Source of the DNA: Rubrivivax sp.
Lineage (GTDB): Bacteria; Pseudomonadota; Gammaproteobacteria; Burkholderiales; Burkholderiaceae
Assembly (NCBI GenBank): GCA_016790225.1
Contig: JAEUOZ010000006.1
Location: forward strand, 1-64,000
DNA: 64,000 bases
Reading direction: 5' to 3'
A program made the translations under genes and the position numbers. The notes under the pieces were generated by a model. The model searched no databases. It saw only the letters and a program-made list of their open reading frames with translations, and had not been told where the DNA came from. Of the stretch, positions 34,564 to 44,625 are shown piece after piece (position 1 is the stretch's first letter; each line of letters starts with the position of its first letter).

Positions 34564-34932
34564 TCAGGTGCTGATGGCCGTCGTGAAGGTGAGGTGGTTG
34601 CCGAAAGGATCGCTCAGCGTCATGTCGCGCGTGTTCCAGGGCGTGTCCTGGAGGTGCGGCCGGCCGTGGCGGTAATCCTTGGCTGCCAGTTCGGCCGCAA
34701 AGGCATCGATGTCGCTCACCGCGATGCGCATCGCCGCGCCGGGCGTGGCGTCGCCATGGTGTTCCGACAGGTGCAGCATGCAGTCGCCGCGGCGGATGCC
34801 CATGTACAGCGGGCCGCTGTTGTCGAAGCGGTGCTCGAACACGACTTCAAAACCCAGAAACTGCAGATAGAACTCGCGCGCCTTGGCTTCGTCGAAGCTG
34901 CGCAGGATCGGTGTGGTCTGGCTGAGGTGCAT
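34564..34932 (-). CDS. Glyoxalase/bleomycin-resistance-fold protein
   Basis: 122 residues, vicinal-oxygen-chelate fold: TPILRSFDEAKAREFYLQFL at the start, MLHLSEHHGDATPG in the middle, and TLSDPFGNHLTF at the end with the usual metal or substrate positions. ATG 34932 is chosen; the open frame extends to 35595 but that part lies opposite the next gene. Could act on a small toxic compound or be a dioxygenase-like protein; unknown. Convergent with the M15 gene. Confidence 0.78.
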   Translation of the reverse strand: MHLSQTTPILRSFDEAKAREFYLQFLGFEVVFEHRFDNSGPLYMGIRRGDCMLHLSEHHGDATPGAAMRIAVSDIDAFAAELAAKDYRHGRPHLQDTPWNTRDMTLSDPFGNHLTFTTAIST

Positions 34933-35070
34933 GGCGGCCTCGTTCAAGCTGGCGGAGACGCGATTCGACCACGGCCTGAGCACGCGCCGGGCCGCTTCAT
35001 TGAACTTGTCTCGCGCCGGTGGTAGCCTCTTCAGCGGCTGCCGGTGCCGCCGGCATGAAGGCCGCCTGCC

Positions 35071-35991
35071 TTGTCTCATCGCCCCTGTGGTCACGCGTTG
35101 AACATCCTGGAGCTCCACCCCGCCGCCGCTGCAGATCGCGAGCGCGCCTATTCGCCCAGCTCCTGCATCGGCGGCGACTACCAGCCCTTCCTGCACGCCT
35201 ATGCGCAGGGCAGTGCGCAGGCTCATGATCGCGCGCAGCAGCTGGGCGGGCGCTGGATCAGCGCCCGCTACGGGTCGGCGCCCGCTCAGCGCATCCAGCT
35301 GTGTCTGCCGCCGCCACCCGCCGATCGCGCCGGCGCCGGCTGCGGGCTGCTGGTCTTCATCCACGGCGGCTACTGGCAGGAGCTGTCGGCGGCCGATTCG
35401 CTGTTCGCGGCCGCGCGCTGCATCGAAGCGGGTCAGGCCTTTGCCGCGATCGACTACACGCTGGCCCCGCTGGCCACCGTGGCCGGCATCATCCAGGAGT
35501 GCCGGCAGGCCTTTGCGTGGCTGATGCGGCAGGCACCGTGGCAAGGCATTGACGCCTCGCGCGTGGTGGTGGCGGGCAGTTCGGCCGGTGCGCACCTGGC
35601 GGCCTGCGTGGGCCTGGGCACGCAGGATGAAGCCGGCCCCGTGCCGCCGCCGCGCGCCCTGGTGCTGGCGTCCGGCCTCTACGATCTGTCACCCTTGCTG
35701 GGCACCTCGATCAACGAGGCGCTGCAGCTCGATGAGACGCAGGCGCGCGCCTGCAGCCCGCTGCACCAGCCGCTGGCCGGCTTTCCGCGCGCGCTGCTGT
35801 GCTGGGGCGAAGTCGAGACCGAGGCCTTCAAGGCGCAGAGCCGGCACTTTGCCCTGGCACTGGCGGACGCGGGTGCCGAGGTGCGAAGCTTCGAGGTCCC
35901 GGGCCGCAACCACTTCGACCTGATCCTTGATCTTGCCGAACCCGGCACGCGGCTGGGCGATGCCACACAGGTGCTGCTGGCGCCCCGTTGA
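35071..35991 (+). CDS. Kynurenine formamidase-like alpha/beta hydrolase (AFMID type)
   Basis: About 306 residues. The oxyanion motif FIHGGYWQ is the HGGxW signature of animal-type kynurenine formamidases, the nucleophile elbow is AGSSAGAH near residue 168, and the Asp and His appear in WGEVETEAF and GRNHFDL. It would hydrolyse N-formylkynurenine to kynurenine and formate. The kynureninase gene follows 37 bp downstream, which supports the assignment. The start is uncertain: TTG 35071 or TTG 35098, with no ATG in the right frame. Different in fold from the metal-dependent KynB. Confidence 0.8.
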   Translation: MSHRPCGHALNILELHPAAAADRERAYSPSSCIGGDYQPFLHAYAQGSAQAHDRAQQLGGRWISARYGSAPAQRIQLCLPPPPADRAGAGCGLLVFIHGGYWQELSAADSLFAAARCIEAGQAFAAIDYTLAPLATVAGIIQECRQAFAWLMRQAPWQGIDASRVVVAGSSAGAHLAACVGLGTQDEAGPVPPPRALVLASGLYDLSPLLGTSINEALQLDETQARACSPLHQPLAGFPRALLCWGEVETEAFKAQSRHFALALADAGAEVRSFEVPGRNHFDLILDLAEPGTRLGDATQVLLAPR

Positions 35992-36028
35992 ACAGGTAGG
36001 CTCTCGAACCGCCACCCCGCTGGACGCC

Positions 36029-37288
36029 ATGACTGCTGCAATGACCCTGCCCTGGACCCGTGCCACGCTGGAACAGCGGGACCGCGACGATCTGCTGGCC
36101 GCCAAACGCGCCTGCTTTGCGCTGCCTGAAGGCGTGATCTACCTGGATGGCAATTCGCTGGGCGCGCTGGTGGCCAGCGTGCCGGCCCGCCTGGAGCGTG
36201 CCGTGCGCGATGAGTGGGGCCAGGGCCTGATCCGCTCGTGGAACGAGGCCGGTTGGTACCCGGCGCCGCAGCGCGTGGGGGCGGCCATCGCCCGCCTGGT
36301 GGGCGCCGCGCCCCAGGAGGTGGTGGCCTGCGATTCCACCTCGGTCAACCTCTTCAAGGTGCTGGTGTCGGCCATGCGGCTGCGCCCGGGCCGGCGGCTC
36401 ATCCTGGGCGAACTCGGCAACTTCCCCACCGACATGTACGTCGCGCAATCGGTGGCCGATCTGATGGGCGGCGAGCTGCTCTGCGTGGAGCCCGAGGACG
36501 TGGAGGCCGAGATCGCCCGGGCGGGGGATCGGCTGGCCGTGGTCACGCTCACCCAGGTGAACTACAAGACCGGGCGTGTGCACGACATGGCACGCATCAC
36601 CCGCGCTGCTCATGCGGTGGGCGGTTTGACCGCCTGGGATCTGGCGCACAGCGCCGGCACGCTGCCGGTGCAGCTGCGCGCCTGCGAGGCCGACTTTGCC
36701 GTGGGCTGTGGCTACAAATACCTCAATGGCGGTCCGGGTGCACCGGCCTTCGTATTTGTCGCGGAGCGCCATCTGCCGGCGGTGCAGCAGCCGCTGGCCG
36801 GCTGGCACGGCCACGCGCAGCCCTTTGCCTTCACGCACGGCTACACACCGCACCCCGGCATCGACCGCATGCTGGTGGGCACGGCGCCGCAGCTGTCGCT
36901 GATCGCGCTGGAGGAAGCGCTGGGCGTCTTTGCCGATGTGGACATGGCGCAGCTGCGCCACAAGGGCAGCGAGCTGGGCGACGCCTTCATCGCGCTGGTC
37001 GACCAGGAACTGGCCGGCCACGGCTTCGGCCTGGCCAGCCCGCGCGAGGCGGCGCAGCGCGGCAGCCAGGTCTCGCTCACCCATCCGCAGGGCTACGCGA
37101 TCATGCAGGCCTTGATCGCGCGCGGCGTGATCGGCGACTTCCGCGCCCCCGACATCCTGCGCTTCGGCTTTGCCGGGCTGTATGTGCGCCATGTCGACAT
37201 CTGGGACGCCGTGGCCACACTGAAGGCGGTGATGAGCAGCGGCGAATGGAACCAGCCAGCCTTCCTGGCGCGCAAGGCCGTCACCTGA
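36029..37288 (+). CDS. kynU: Kynureninase
   Basis: 419 residues. PLP enzyme that cleaves kynurenine to anthranilate and alanine. Visible: YLDGNSLGAL near the N terminus, DSTSVNLFKVL, LTQVNYKTGRVHDM, the aspartate in AWDLAHSAGTLP, and the PLP lysine in GCGYKYLNGGPGAPAF near 230. Start ATG 36029; a second ATG at 36041 is possible. It follows the formamidase gene in one operon, so two steps of oxidative tryptophan breakdown are here. Tryptophan 2,3-dioxygenase is not in the window. Confidence 0.92.
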   Translation: MTAAMTLPWTRATLEQRDRDDLLAAKRACFALPEGVIYLDGNSLGALVASVPARLERAVRDEWGQGLIRSWNEAGWYPAPQRVGAAIARLVGAAPQEVVACDSTSVNLFKVLVSAMRLRPGRRLILGELGNFPTDMYVAQSVADLMGGELLCVEPEDVEAEIARAGDRLAVVTLTQVNYKTGRVHDMARITRAAHAVGGLTAWDLAHSAGTLPVQLRACEADFAVGCGYKYLNGGPGAPAFVFVAERHLPAVQQPLAGWHGHAQPFAFTHGYTPHPGIDRMLVGTAPQLSLIALEEALGVFADVDMAQLRHKGSELGDAFIALVDQELAGHGFGLASPREAAQRGSQVSLTHPQGYAIMQALIARGVIGDFRAPDILRFGFAGLYVRHVDIWDAVATLKAVMSSGEWNQPAFLARKAVT

Positions 37289-37328
37289 GCCCCGACGAGT
37301 TGCGCGCCGCCGCGCTATCCTGCCCGGC

Positions 37329-38399
37329 ATGAGCCAGACACCCACGCTGAAGATCGCCGTCATCCCCGGGGATGGCATCGGAACCGAAGTCATGCCCGAG
37401 GGCGTGCGCGCGCTGCAGGCGGCGTCGCGACGCTTCGGCTTCGGGCTGGAACTGCACCCTGTGGCCTGGGCCAGCTGCGACTGGTACCTGAAGACCGGCA
37501 CGATGATGCCTGACGATTGGAAACAGCAGCTCGCCGGCATGGATGCGCTGCTGTTCGGCGCCGTGGGCTGGCCGGCCAGCGTGCCGGATCACATCTCGCT
37601 GTGGGGCAGCCTGCTGAAATTCCGCCGCGAATTCGACCAGTACATCAACCTGCGCCCGGCACGCCTGTTTGCCGGCGTGCCCTGCCCGCTGGCGGGCCGG
37701 CAGCCGGGCGACATCGACATGCTCATCGTGCGCGAGAACACCGAGGGCGAGTACAGCTCGGTGGGCGGCGTGATGTTCGGCGGCACCGAGCGCGAGTTTG
37801 TGCTGCAGGAAAGCGTCTTCACCCGCCACGGCAGCGAGCGGCTGCTGAACTACGCCTTCAACCTGGCGCGCAGCCGCGCACGCAAGCACGTGACGGTGGC
37901 CACCAAGAGCAACGGCATCGCGATCTCCATGCCCTGGTGGGACGCGCGTGCGGCCGAGGCGGCTGCGCGATTCCCGGACGTGAGCTGGGACAAGCAGCAC
38001 ATCGACATCCTGGCCGCGCGCTTCGTGCTGCAGCCGCAGCGCTTCGACGTGGTGGCGGCAACCAACCTCTTCGGCGACATCCTGTCCGATCTGGGGCCGG
38101 CCTGCACGGGCACGATCGGCATCGCCCCCAGCGCCAACCTCAACCCGGAGCGGCGCTTCCCTTCGCTCTTCGAGCCGGTCCACGGCTCGGCACCGGACAT
38201 CGCCGGCCAGAACATCGCCAACCCGGTCGCCATGATCTGGTCGGCTGCGATGATGCTGGACTTTCTCGGCCAGCGCGCGGCGCACGATGCCATCCTGCAA
38301 GCCATCGAAGCCGTGATCACCGAAGGCCCGCGCACCCGGGATCTGGGCGGCAGCGCCTCCACGACCGAGATGGGACAGGCGATCGCGCAGCGCATCTGA
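37329..38399 (+). CDS. Tartrate/D-malate dehydrogenase (isopropylmalate dehydrogenase family)
   Basis: 356 residues. Decarboxylating beta-hydroxyacid dehydrogenase: IAVIPGDGIGTEV at the start, LWGSLLKFRREFDQYINLRP, IVRENTEGEYSSVGG, the Lys in VATKSNGI, NLFGDILSDLGP with metal-binding Asp residues, and EPVHGSAPDIAGQNIANP. The spacing and GAVGWPASVPDHISLWG are typical of tartrate dehydrogenase (TtuC/DmlA) rather than LeuB or Icd. It follows the kyn genes on the same strand with 40 bp between. Confidence 0.87.
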   Translation: MSQTPTLKIAVIPGDGIGTEVMPEGVRALQAASRRFGFGLELHPVAWASCDWYLKTGTMMPDDWKQQLAGMDALLFGAVGWPASVPDHISLWGSLLKFRREFDQYINLRPARLFAGVPCPLAGRQPGDIDMLIVRENTEGEYSSVGGVMFGGTEREFVLQESVFTRHGSERLLNYAFNLARSRARKHVTVATKSNGIAISMPWWDARAAEAAARFPDVSWDKQHIDILAARFVLQPQRFDVVAATNLFGDILSDLGPACTGTIGIAPSANLNPERRFPSLFEPVHGSAPDIAGQNIANPVAMIWSAAMMLDFLGQRAAHDAILQAIEAVITEGPRTRDLGGSASTTEMGQAIAQRI

Positions 38400-38437
38400 T
38401 GGCCTGGCGCCGCCCGGCCCAGCGCGGCTGCGGGGCC

Positions 38438-39265
38438 TCACTCGAAGGCCTGCGCCTCCAGCGGGGGGCTGCTGACCTGGACCTGGGTCACCAGTTCGCC
38501 TCCGATCAGGCTGTGCACCAGGAAGCCTGGCGGCTCCAGGCTCCAGGTCAGTTCAGCGTCCGCGCGTTGATCCAGCGGAATCTGGTGGGCCGTGGACGGC
38601 GCGGTGGCCACGAGGGTGCCGGCCCAGCGACGCACGCAGGCGCGGTGGACATGGCCGCACAGCACACGCTGCACCTGCGGATGCCGGGCGATGACTTCAG
38701 CCAGCCCTTCACGCCCTTCCCGCAGCGACATCGCATCCATCGCCGCGAGCCCGGTGTCGAAGGGCGGGTGGTGCAGCGCGACCAGCGTGGGCTGGCCGGG
38801 AACCTGGGCCAGCGTGCGGTCCAGCCAGGCCAGCCGCTCAGCATCCAGCCGCCCGTGCGAGCGGCGCGGCACGGTGGAATCCACGCCCACCAGGCGCAGC
38901 GAGCCCAGATCCACCGCGTAAAGCACAGCCTCGGCGGCGGGCCCGGGCTCGGTGGCGGGCGGCTGCAGGTAGGCATGCTCGGGAAAGGCGGCGCGCAGCG
39001 TGGCGGCATCATCGTGGTTGCCAGGCAGCAGGTAGACCGGCGCCGGCAGCGGCGCCAGCAGCTCGCGCAGGTGCTCGTACTCTTCTGAGGTGCCACGATC
39101 CACCAGATCGCCGCTGAGCAAGACCGCCAGCGGCGCGGGCTGCAGGCGCTGCACCGTCTGCACGGCCATTCTCAGCAGCGCCGCGGTATCGACACGCCCC
39201 ATGGCCAGCTGGCCGCGGGTCACGATGTGGGGATCGGAAAGCTGGATCAGGGTGACGGGGGTCAT
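38438..39265 (-). CDS. CpdA-like metallophosphoesterase
   Basis: 275 residues. Motifs LIQLSDPHIV, LLSGDLVDRG, LLPGNHDD, LVALHHPPFD and LCGHVHRA are those of the 3',5'-cyclic-AMP phosphodiesterase CpdA/Icc group. Soluble, cytoplasmic. ATG 39265 begins the fold; an upstream extension is unsupported. Divergent from the large helicase gene. Substrate could be cAMP or another phosphodiester. Confidence 0.82.
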   Translation of the reverse strand: MTPVTLIQLSDPHIVTRGQLAMGRVDTAALLRMAVQTVQRLQPAPLAVLLSGDLVDRGTSEEYEHLRELLAPLPAPVYLLPGNHDDAATLRAAFPEHAYLQPPATEPGPAAEAVLYAVDLGSLRLVGVDSTVPRRSHGRLDAERLAWLDRTLAQVPGQPTLVALHHPPFDTGLAAMDAMSLREGREGLAEVIARHPQVQRVLCGHVHRACVRRWAGTLVATAPSTAHQIPLDQRADAELTWSLEPPGFLVHSLIGGELVTQVQVSSPPLEAQAFE

Positions 39266-39441
39266 GACGGAACCGCGGTTGGTAAAGGCTGATCGGGCCG
39301 GTGACGGCGCGACCAGCCGCATCATGCGCGCCAGCCAGCGACGCTGCCGTGACAGGGCCTTGGCCGGGGACAAGCGCGTGCCGTGCCCGATGGCCGGCGC
39401 CAGCTAGCATCGCAGCCACCGCCGCACAGGCCCTCGAACCC

Positions 39442-42400
39442 GTGATCACCGAGGCAGACACCCTTCCAGGCCCGCTGGCGCGCCAGCGGCTGGGCGGGCT
39501 GCGTGCGGTCTGCATCGACATCGAGACCAACCCGGCCGATCACGACCGCATCTTCAAGATCGGCCTCGTGCGCAGCGACAGCGGTGAAGGGCTCACGCTG
39601 GCTGTGGGGCGCACGCCCACGCCGGAACTGAGCCAGCGCCTGGATGCCTTTGCACAGGGCTGCGAGCTGCTGGTCGGCCACAACCTGCGCCGGCACGATG
39701 CCGTGCATCTGCGCCGTCAGCTGCCCGGCCTGCAGCTGCTCGAGCTGCCGATGATCGACACGCTGGAATGGTCTGCGCTGGCCTTCCCGAACAACCCCTA
39801 CCACCGGCTCATCAAGGGCTACAAGCTGCTCTCCGATGCGCGCAACGACCCCGAGCGCGATGCGCGTGCCGCGCTGGAGCTGCTGGCTGACGAGCAGCAG
39901 GCGTTCGCGGATTTCCAGGCGCAGGATCCCGACTGGCTGGCCATCCTGCACGGGCTGATGGCCGACGATGCGCCGCTGCAGGCGCTGCTGGCACGCATCC
40001 GCGGCCTGCCGCCGCCGGATGCGGCGCAGACCGTGCAGCGCATCCGTTCGCGCCTGGGGGCGCTGGTCTGCGGCACCGGGCTGGAAGCGCTGCTGCAGCC
40101 GATGGCCATGGCCGAGCCGGCCTTCCGCCAGAGCCTGGCCTATGGGCTGGGCTGGGTGCGCGTGGCCGGCGGCAACTCGGTTCTGCCGTTATGGGTTCAC
40201 CATGCGCTGCCCGAGGCGCGGCTGCGCATCCACCAGCTGCGCGAGCAGGATTGCGGGCGGCCGGGCTGCGCCTACTGCCAGCTGCAGCACAACCCGGAAC
40301 GGCTGCTGGAGCGCCACTTCCAGAAGGACCGCTTCCGCGCACGGCCGGCGCACGCCGATGGCAGCTCGATGCAGCGGGCCATCGTGCAGGCGGGGCTGGC
40401 GGGCCGCAGCCTGCTGGCCGTGCTGCCCACGGGGGGCGGCAAGTCCATCGCCTACCAGCTGCCGGCCCTGGTCCACTACGAGCGCGCGGGTCGGCTGACG
40501 GTGATCATCTCGCCGCTGCAGTCGCTGATGAAGGATCAGCTCGACAACCTCCTGGCCGCGGGCGTGAGCTGCGCCGTGGCCATCAGCGGCTTGCTCACGC
40601 CGCTGGAGCGCCGCGCGGCGCTGGACAAGCTGCGCCTGGGCGATGCCGGCATCGTGCTGGTCTCGCCCGAGCAGTTTCGCAGCCGCAGCTTCACCGAAGC
40701 GCTGACCCACCGCGAGATCGCCTGCTGGGTCTTCGACGAAGCCCACTGCCTCTCGAAGTGGGGCCATGACTTTCGCACCGATTACCTCTACGTCTCGCGC
40801 TTCATCCGCGAGCACATGAATGCGCGGCCTGCGCCCGTGGCCTGCTTCACCGCCACCGCCAAGCCCGATGTCATCGAAGACCTGCGCCAGCACTTCCTGC
40901 AGGGGCTGGGCATCGAGCTTGAGCCGTTCCTGGGTGGGCATCAACGCGACAACCTCAGTTATACGGTCTTCCCGACGCCTAGGCCGGACAAGGCCGCACG
41001 CATCGTGGAGATCCTGAAGGAAGAGCTGAAGGACGGCGGCGCCGCCGTGGTCTTCTGCGCCCGGCGCCGCGACGCCGAAGAAACGGCGGAATTTCTGAAG
41101 ACCGCCGGCTGGGCGGCCGGCTGCTTTCATGGCGGGCTGGTCGCTGACGAGAAGAAATCCATCCAGAACAGCTTCCTGAACGGCGAGCTGAACGTCATCG
41201 CCGCGACCAACGCCTTCGGCATGGGCGTGGACAAGCCCGACATCCGCGTCGTCATCCATGCCGACATTCCCGGCTCGCTGGAGAACTACCTGCAGGAGGC
41301 CGGCCGCGCGGGGCGCGACGGCCAGGCCGCGCGCTGCGTGCTGCTCTTCGATGCGCAGGATGTGGAAACGCAGTTCCGCATGGGCTCGGTCTCACAGCTC
41401 ACGCCAAAGGACTTCTCGGCCCTGCTGCGCGCCATCCGCCAGCGCGCACGGCGGCTGCGCAGCGACGAGATCGTGGTCAGCGCCAAGGAACTGCTGCTGG
41501 ACAGCGAAGGCGCCAACATCGACATCGAACGCCCGGATGCCACGACCAAGGTCACCACCGCGGTGGCCTGGCTGGAGCGCGCCGGGTTCTTGCAGCGCGA
41601 CGAAAACGCGACCCGTGTCTTCCCGGCCAGCCTGCGCGTGGCTTCGCTGCCGCAGGCGCTGGCGCGCATCGACGCTGCCGAGCTGCCCGCGCAGCGTCGC
41701 CGCCAGTTTGTCGCCGTGGTGACCAGCCTCTTCCAGAACCAGGATCCGGAAGGCATCAGCACCGACGAGCTGATGCTCGACGCCGGCATCGAGCCCGCGG
41801 ATTGTTTTCGCATCCTGCACCAGCTGGAGCAGCTGGGCATCCTGGCCAACGACCTGGGCCTGAGCGTGCGGCTGAGCAAGGGCGTGCCACGTCCGGCCGA
41901 CAAGCGCTTGACCGAACTGGACCGTCTTGAGCGGACGCTGCTGGAGATCCTGAGCGAAGCGGCGCCGGATGCCGAGGTGGGCGACGAGGCCATGCACCTG
42001 AGCATCCCGGCCGTCTGTACCGAGATCCGCCTGCGCCTGGATCCGGACCGGCACGATGCGGCGCCGACCGACGCGGTCAACCCGCAGACCCTGCGCGACT
42101 GCCTGGGCGCCTTGGCCGAAAGCTTCGGCTCGGGCAGCGAAAAGCGCAGCATGCTCAGCCTGCGTTCTGCCGGGCGCGATGCGCTGCGCGTGTCGCTGCT
42201 GCGGCCTTGGTCGCAGATCCGTGCCATCTGCGAGCGCCGCCGTGCCGCCGCCGCCGTGGTGCTGCACCGGCTGCTGGCCGAGGTGCGCGAGGGCGCCCGG
42301 GGCGGCAACCACGTCGTGGAGTGCAAGGCACGCGATCTGCTGCGGGCCATCGAGGACGACCTGGACCTGGCGCAGACGCTGAAGGAGCCGGCCATCGCGA

Positions 42401-44625
42401 TGGAGCACAGCCTGCTCTACCTGGATCGCAACCGCGTGCTGGAGCTGGACAAGGGGCGCAGCGTCTTCCGCCCGGCGATGACGCTGCGCCTGCAGGCCGC
42501 GGCGCGTCGCCGCCGCTTCGCCAGGGAGGATTTCGAGCCGCTCAAGGAGTTCTACCGCGAGCGCACGCTGCAGACCCATGTGATGCACGAATACGCCAAG
42601 CTCGGCGCGAGCGACGGTGCAGCCGCACAGCGCCTGGTGGATGCCTACTTCAGCTGGCCGCGCAAGACCTTCGTGCGCGAGTTCTTCAGGGGCCGCAGCG
42701 ACCTGCTGGAGCTGGCGACCACGGAAGAATCCTTCCGCCGCATCGTCGATCAGCTGGGCCATCCGGTGCAGGAAGCGCTGGTGGAGAAACCCGAGGTCGG
42801 CAACCACCTGGTGCTGGCCGGACCGGGATCGGGCAAGACGCGCGTGATCGTGCACCGCATCGCCTACCTGGTGCGCGTGCGGCGCGTGGCACCGGCGCAC
42901 ATCATCGCGCTGGCCTTCAACCGCTCGGCCGCGCTGCAGCTGCGCCGCCGGCTGGCCGATCTGATCGGCGAAGAAGCGCGCGGCGTGGCCGTGCTGACCT
43001 ACCACGCGATGGCCCTGCGGCTGACCGGCACCAGCCTCGCGGCGGCCGATCTGCACTCGACCGAAATCGACTTCGAGCAGATGATCCGCGATGCGATCCG
43101 GCTGCTGGAAGGTCATGGTGAAGGCCTCAGCGAAGCCGACGAACTGCGCGACCGGCTGCTGCAGGGCTACGAATACATCTTCGTGGACGAGTACCAGGAC
43201 ATCGACGCGCTGCAGTACGCGCTGGTCAGCGCGCTCGCCGGCCGTCGGCGTGCCGATCCGGACGCGCGCCTGAGCATCATGGCGGTGGGCGACGATGACC
43301 AGAACATCTACAGCTTCAAGGGCGCCAGCGTCGAATTCATCCGGCGCTTCCAGGAAGACTATGGCGGCGAGCTGACCTACCTGGTCGAGAACTTCCGCTC
43401 CACGCAGCACATCATCACGGCGGCCGGCCACGTGATCCAGGGGGACCCCGGCCGCATGAAGGTGGACCACCCCATCCGCATCGATGCGCGGCGGCTCGAA
43501 GAGCCCGCCGGTGGCCCCTGGGCGCAGCGCGATCCGCTCGGCCAGGGACGTGTCAAACTTCTCACCACCGCGGCGGATGCCAACCGCCAGGCCCAGGTGG
43601 CGGGGGCCGAGATCGAGCAGCTGCTGCAGGCCGACCCCACGCTGCAGCCGGGCCGCATCGCCGTGCTGGCGCGCACGCACCGCACGCTGGAGCCGCTGCG
43701 CGCGCTGCTGGAACTGCGCGGCTGGCGCTGCGAGCTGCAGACGCGCGAAGAAGCGGCGGGGCGCGTGCCGCTGATGCGTTCACGCCAGGGCGTGGTGCTG
43801 GCCCGCCTGCTGCGCCGCCGCCACGACCGGCTGCTGCGACTCGACGCCGCGGCGCGCTGGCTGCGCCAGCGCCAGCGTGCCGAGCCGCTGGATCCGTTCT
43901 GGGAGGAGCTCTCGCGCGCGCTGGACGATCAGCTCGCCAGCAGCGAAGGGCGCCGCATGAGCGGCGCGCTGCTGCTGGACGCGCTGTACGAGTCCGCCGC
44001 CGAGCTGCGGCGCGACGGCACACCTCAAGCGATCAAGCTGATGAGCGCCCATGGCGCCAAAGGCCTGGAGTTCGATCATGTGCTGATCATGGACTGCCGC
44101 GACTGGCAGGGCACGGGCGCCGACGAGCGGCGCCTGCTGTACGTGGCGATGACACGCGCGCGCCGCACGCTGACGCTGCTGCAGCCGGCCACGGGCCACA
44201 ACCCGCACCTGGCCGAACTGGACACGCTGGACGCCGTGCTGGCGCGGCAGGTGCCGCCCCCGCCACGACGGCCCGAGCTCGACCGTCGCTGGCTGCCGCT
44301 GGGCCCGGCGGACGTGGATCTGGGCTGGGCCGGCCGTCACGCACCGGACGATCCGCTGCACGCGCGCCTGCAGCAACTGGCCGTGGGCGCCGAGGTCTGG
44401 CTCGCCGATCGGCTGATCGTCGATGCCCAGGGGCAGGCGCTGGGCCGGCTGGCCACGCGCACACAGATCGAAGGCCGGCTGCTGCGGGCCCAGGTCAGCG
44501 GCCTGATGGTGCGGTCACGCCAGCAGACGGCGGAGCCCTATCTCGCAGCCTTGCGCTGTGATCAGTGGCTGGTGCCGCTGCTCACGCTGGTGCTGGCGCC
44601 GACCCGGGATGAGCCGACGGGCTGA
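39442..44625 (+). CDS. Exonuclease-RecQ-UvrD triple-fusion helicase
   Basis: 1727 residues. Residues about 18-150: DnaQ/RNase-T-like 3'-5' exonuclease (VCIDIETNP, GHNLRRHD, DPERDARAA). A small Cys cluster CGRPGCAYC lies near 272-280. RecQ helicase about 305-820: Walker A LPTGGGKS near 328, FDEAHCLSKWGHDFR near 431, ATNAFGMGVDKPDIR, QEAGRAGRDG and a winged-helix-like region. A linker of about 300 residues follows. UvrD/Rep helicase about 1115-1600: AGPGSGKTR, FVDEYQDID, GDDDQNIYSFKG, AHGAKGLEFDHV and YVAMTRARRTL. GTG 39442 is the likely start; the frame is open to 39301. Inferred role: DNA repair or recombination that couples end trimming with two translocases. A role against foreign DNA is possible but not shown. 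Confidence 0.85.
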   Translation: MITEADTLPGPLARQRLGGLRAVCIDIETNPADHDRIFKIGLVRSDSGEGLTLAVGRTPTPELSQRLDAFAQGCELLVGHNLRRHDAVHLRRQLPGLQLLELPMIDTLEWSALAFPNNPYHRLIKGYKLLSDARNDPERDARAALELLADEQQAFADFQAQDPDWLAILHGLMADDAPLQALLARIRGLPPPDAAQTVQRIRSRLGALVCGTGLEALLQPMAMAEPAFRQSLAYGLGWVRVAGGNSVLPLWVHHALPEARLRIHQLREQDCGRPGCAYCQLQHNPERLLERHFQKDRFRARPAHADGSSMQRAIVQAGLAGRSLLAVLPTGGGKSIAYQLPALVHYERAGRLTVIISPLQSLMKDQLDNLLAAGVSCAVAISGLLTPLERRAALDKLRLGDAGIVLVSPEQFRSRSFTEALTHREIACWVFDEAHCLSKWGHDFRTDYLYVSRFIREHMNARPAPVACFTATAKPDVIEDLRQHFLQGLGIELEPFLGGHQRDNLSYTVFPTPRPDKAARIVEILKEELKDGGAAVVFCARRRDAEETAEFLKTAGWAAGCFHGGLVADEKKSIQNSFLNGELNVIAATNAFGMGVDKPDIRVVIHADIPGSLENYLQEAGRAGRDGQAARCVLLFDAQDVETQFRMGSVSQLTPKDFSALLRAIRQRARRLRSDEIVVSAKELLLDSEGANIDIERPDATTKVTTAVAWLERAGFLQRDENATRVFPASLRVASLPQALARIDAAELPAQRRRQFVAVVTSLFQNQDPEGISTDELMLDAGIEPADCFRILHQLEQLGILANDLGLSVRLSKGVPRPADKRLTELDRLERTLLEILSEAAPDAEVGDEAMHLSIPAVCTEIRLRLDPDRHDAAPTDAVNPQTLRDCLGALAESFGSGSEKRSMLSLRSAGRDALRVSLLRPWSQIRAICERRRAAAAVVLHRLLAEVREGARGGNHVVECKARDLLRAIEDDLDLAQTLKEPAIAMEHSLLYLDRNRVLELDKGRSVFRPAMTLRLQAAARRRRFAREDFEPLKEFYRERTLQTHVMHEYAKLGASDGAAAQRLVDAYFSWPRKTFVREFFRGRSDLLELATTEESFRRIVDQLGHPVQEALVEKPEVGNHLVLAGPGSGKTRVIVHRIAYLVRVRRVAPAHIIALAFNRSAALQLRRRLADLIGEEARGVAVLTYHAMALRLTGTSLAAADLHSTEIDFEQMIRDAIRLLEGHGEGLSEADELRDRLLQGYEYIFVDEYQDIDALQYALVSALAGRRRADPDARLSIMAVGDDDQNIYSFKGASVEFIRRFQEDYGGELTYLVENFRSTQHIITAAGHVIQGDPGRMKVDHPIRIDARRLEEPAGGPWAQRDPLGQGRVKLLTTAADANRQAQVAGAEIEQLLQADPTLQPGRIAVLARTHRTLEPLRALLELRGWRCELQTREEAAGRVPLMRSRQGVVLARLLRRRHDRLLRLDAAARWLRQRQRAEPLDPFWEELSRALDDQLASSEGRRMSGALLLDALYESAAELRRDGTPQAIKLMSAHGAKGLEFDHVLIMDCRDWQGTGADERRLLYVAMTRARRTLTLLQPATGHNPHLAELDTLDAVLARQVPPPPRRPELDRRWLPLGPADVDLGWAGRHAPDDPLHARLQQLAVGAEVWLADRLIVDAQGQALGRLATRTQIEGRLLRAQVSGLMVRSRQQTAEPYLAALRCDQWLVPLLTLVLAPTRDEPTG

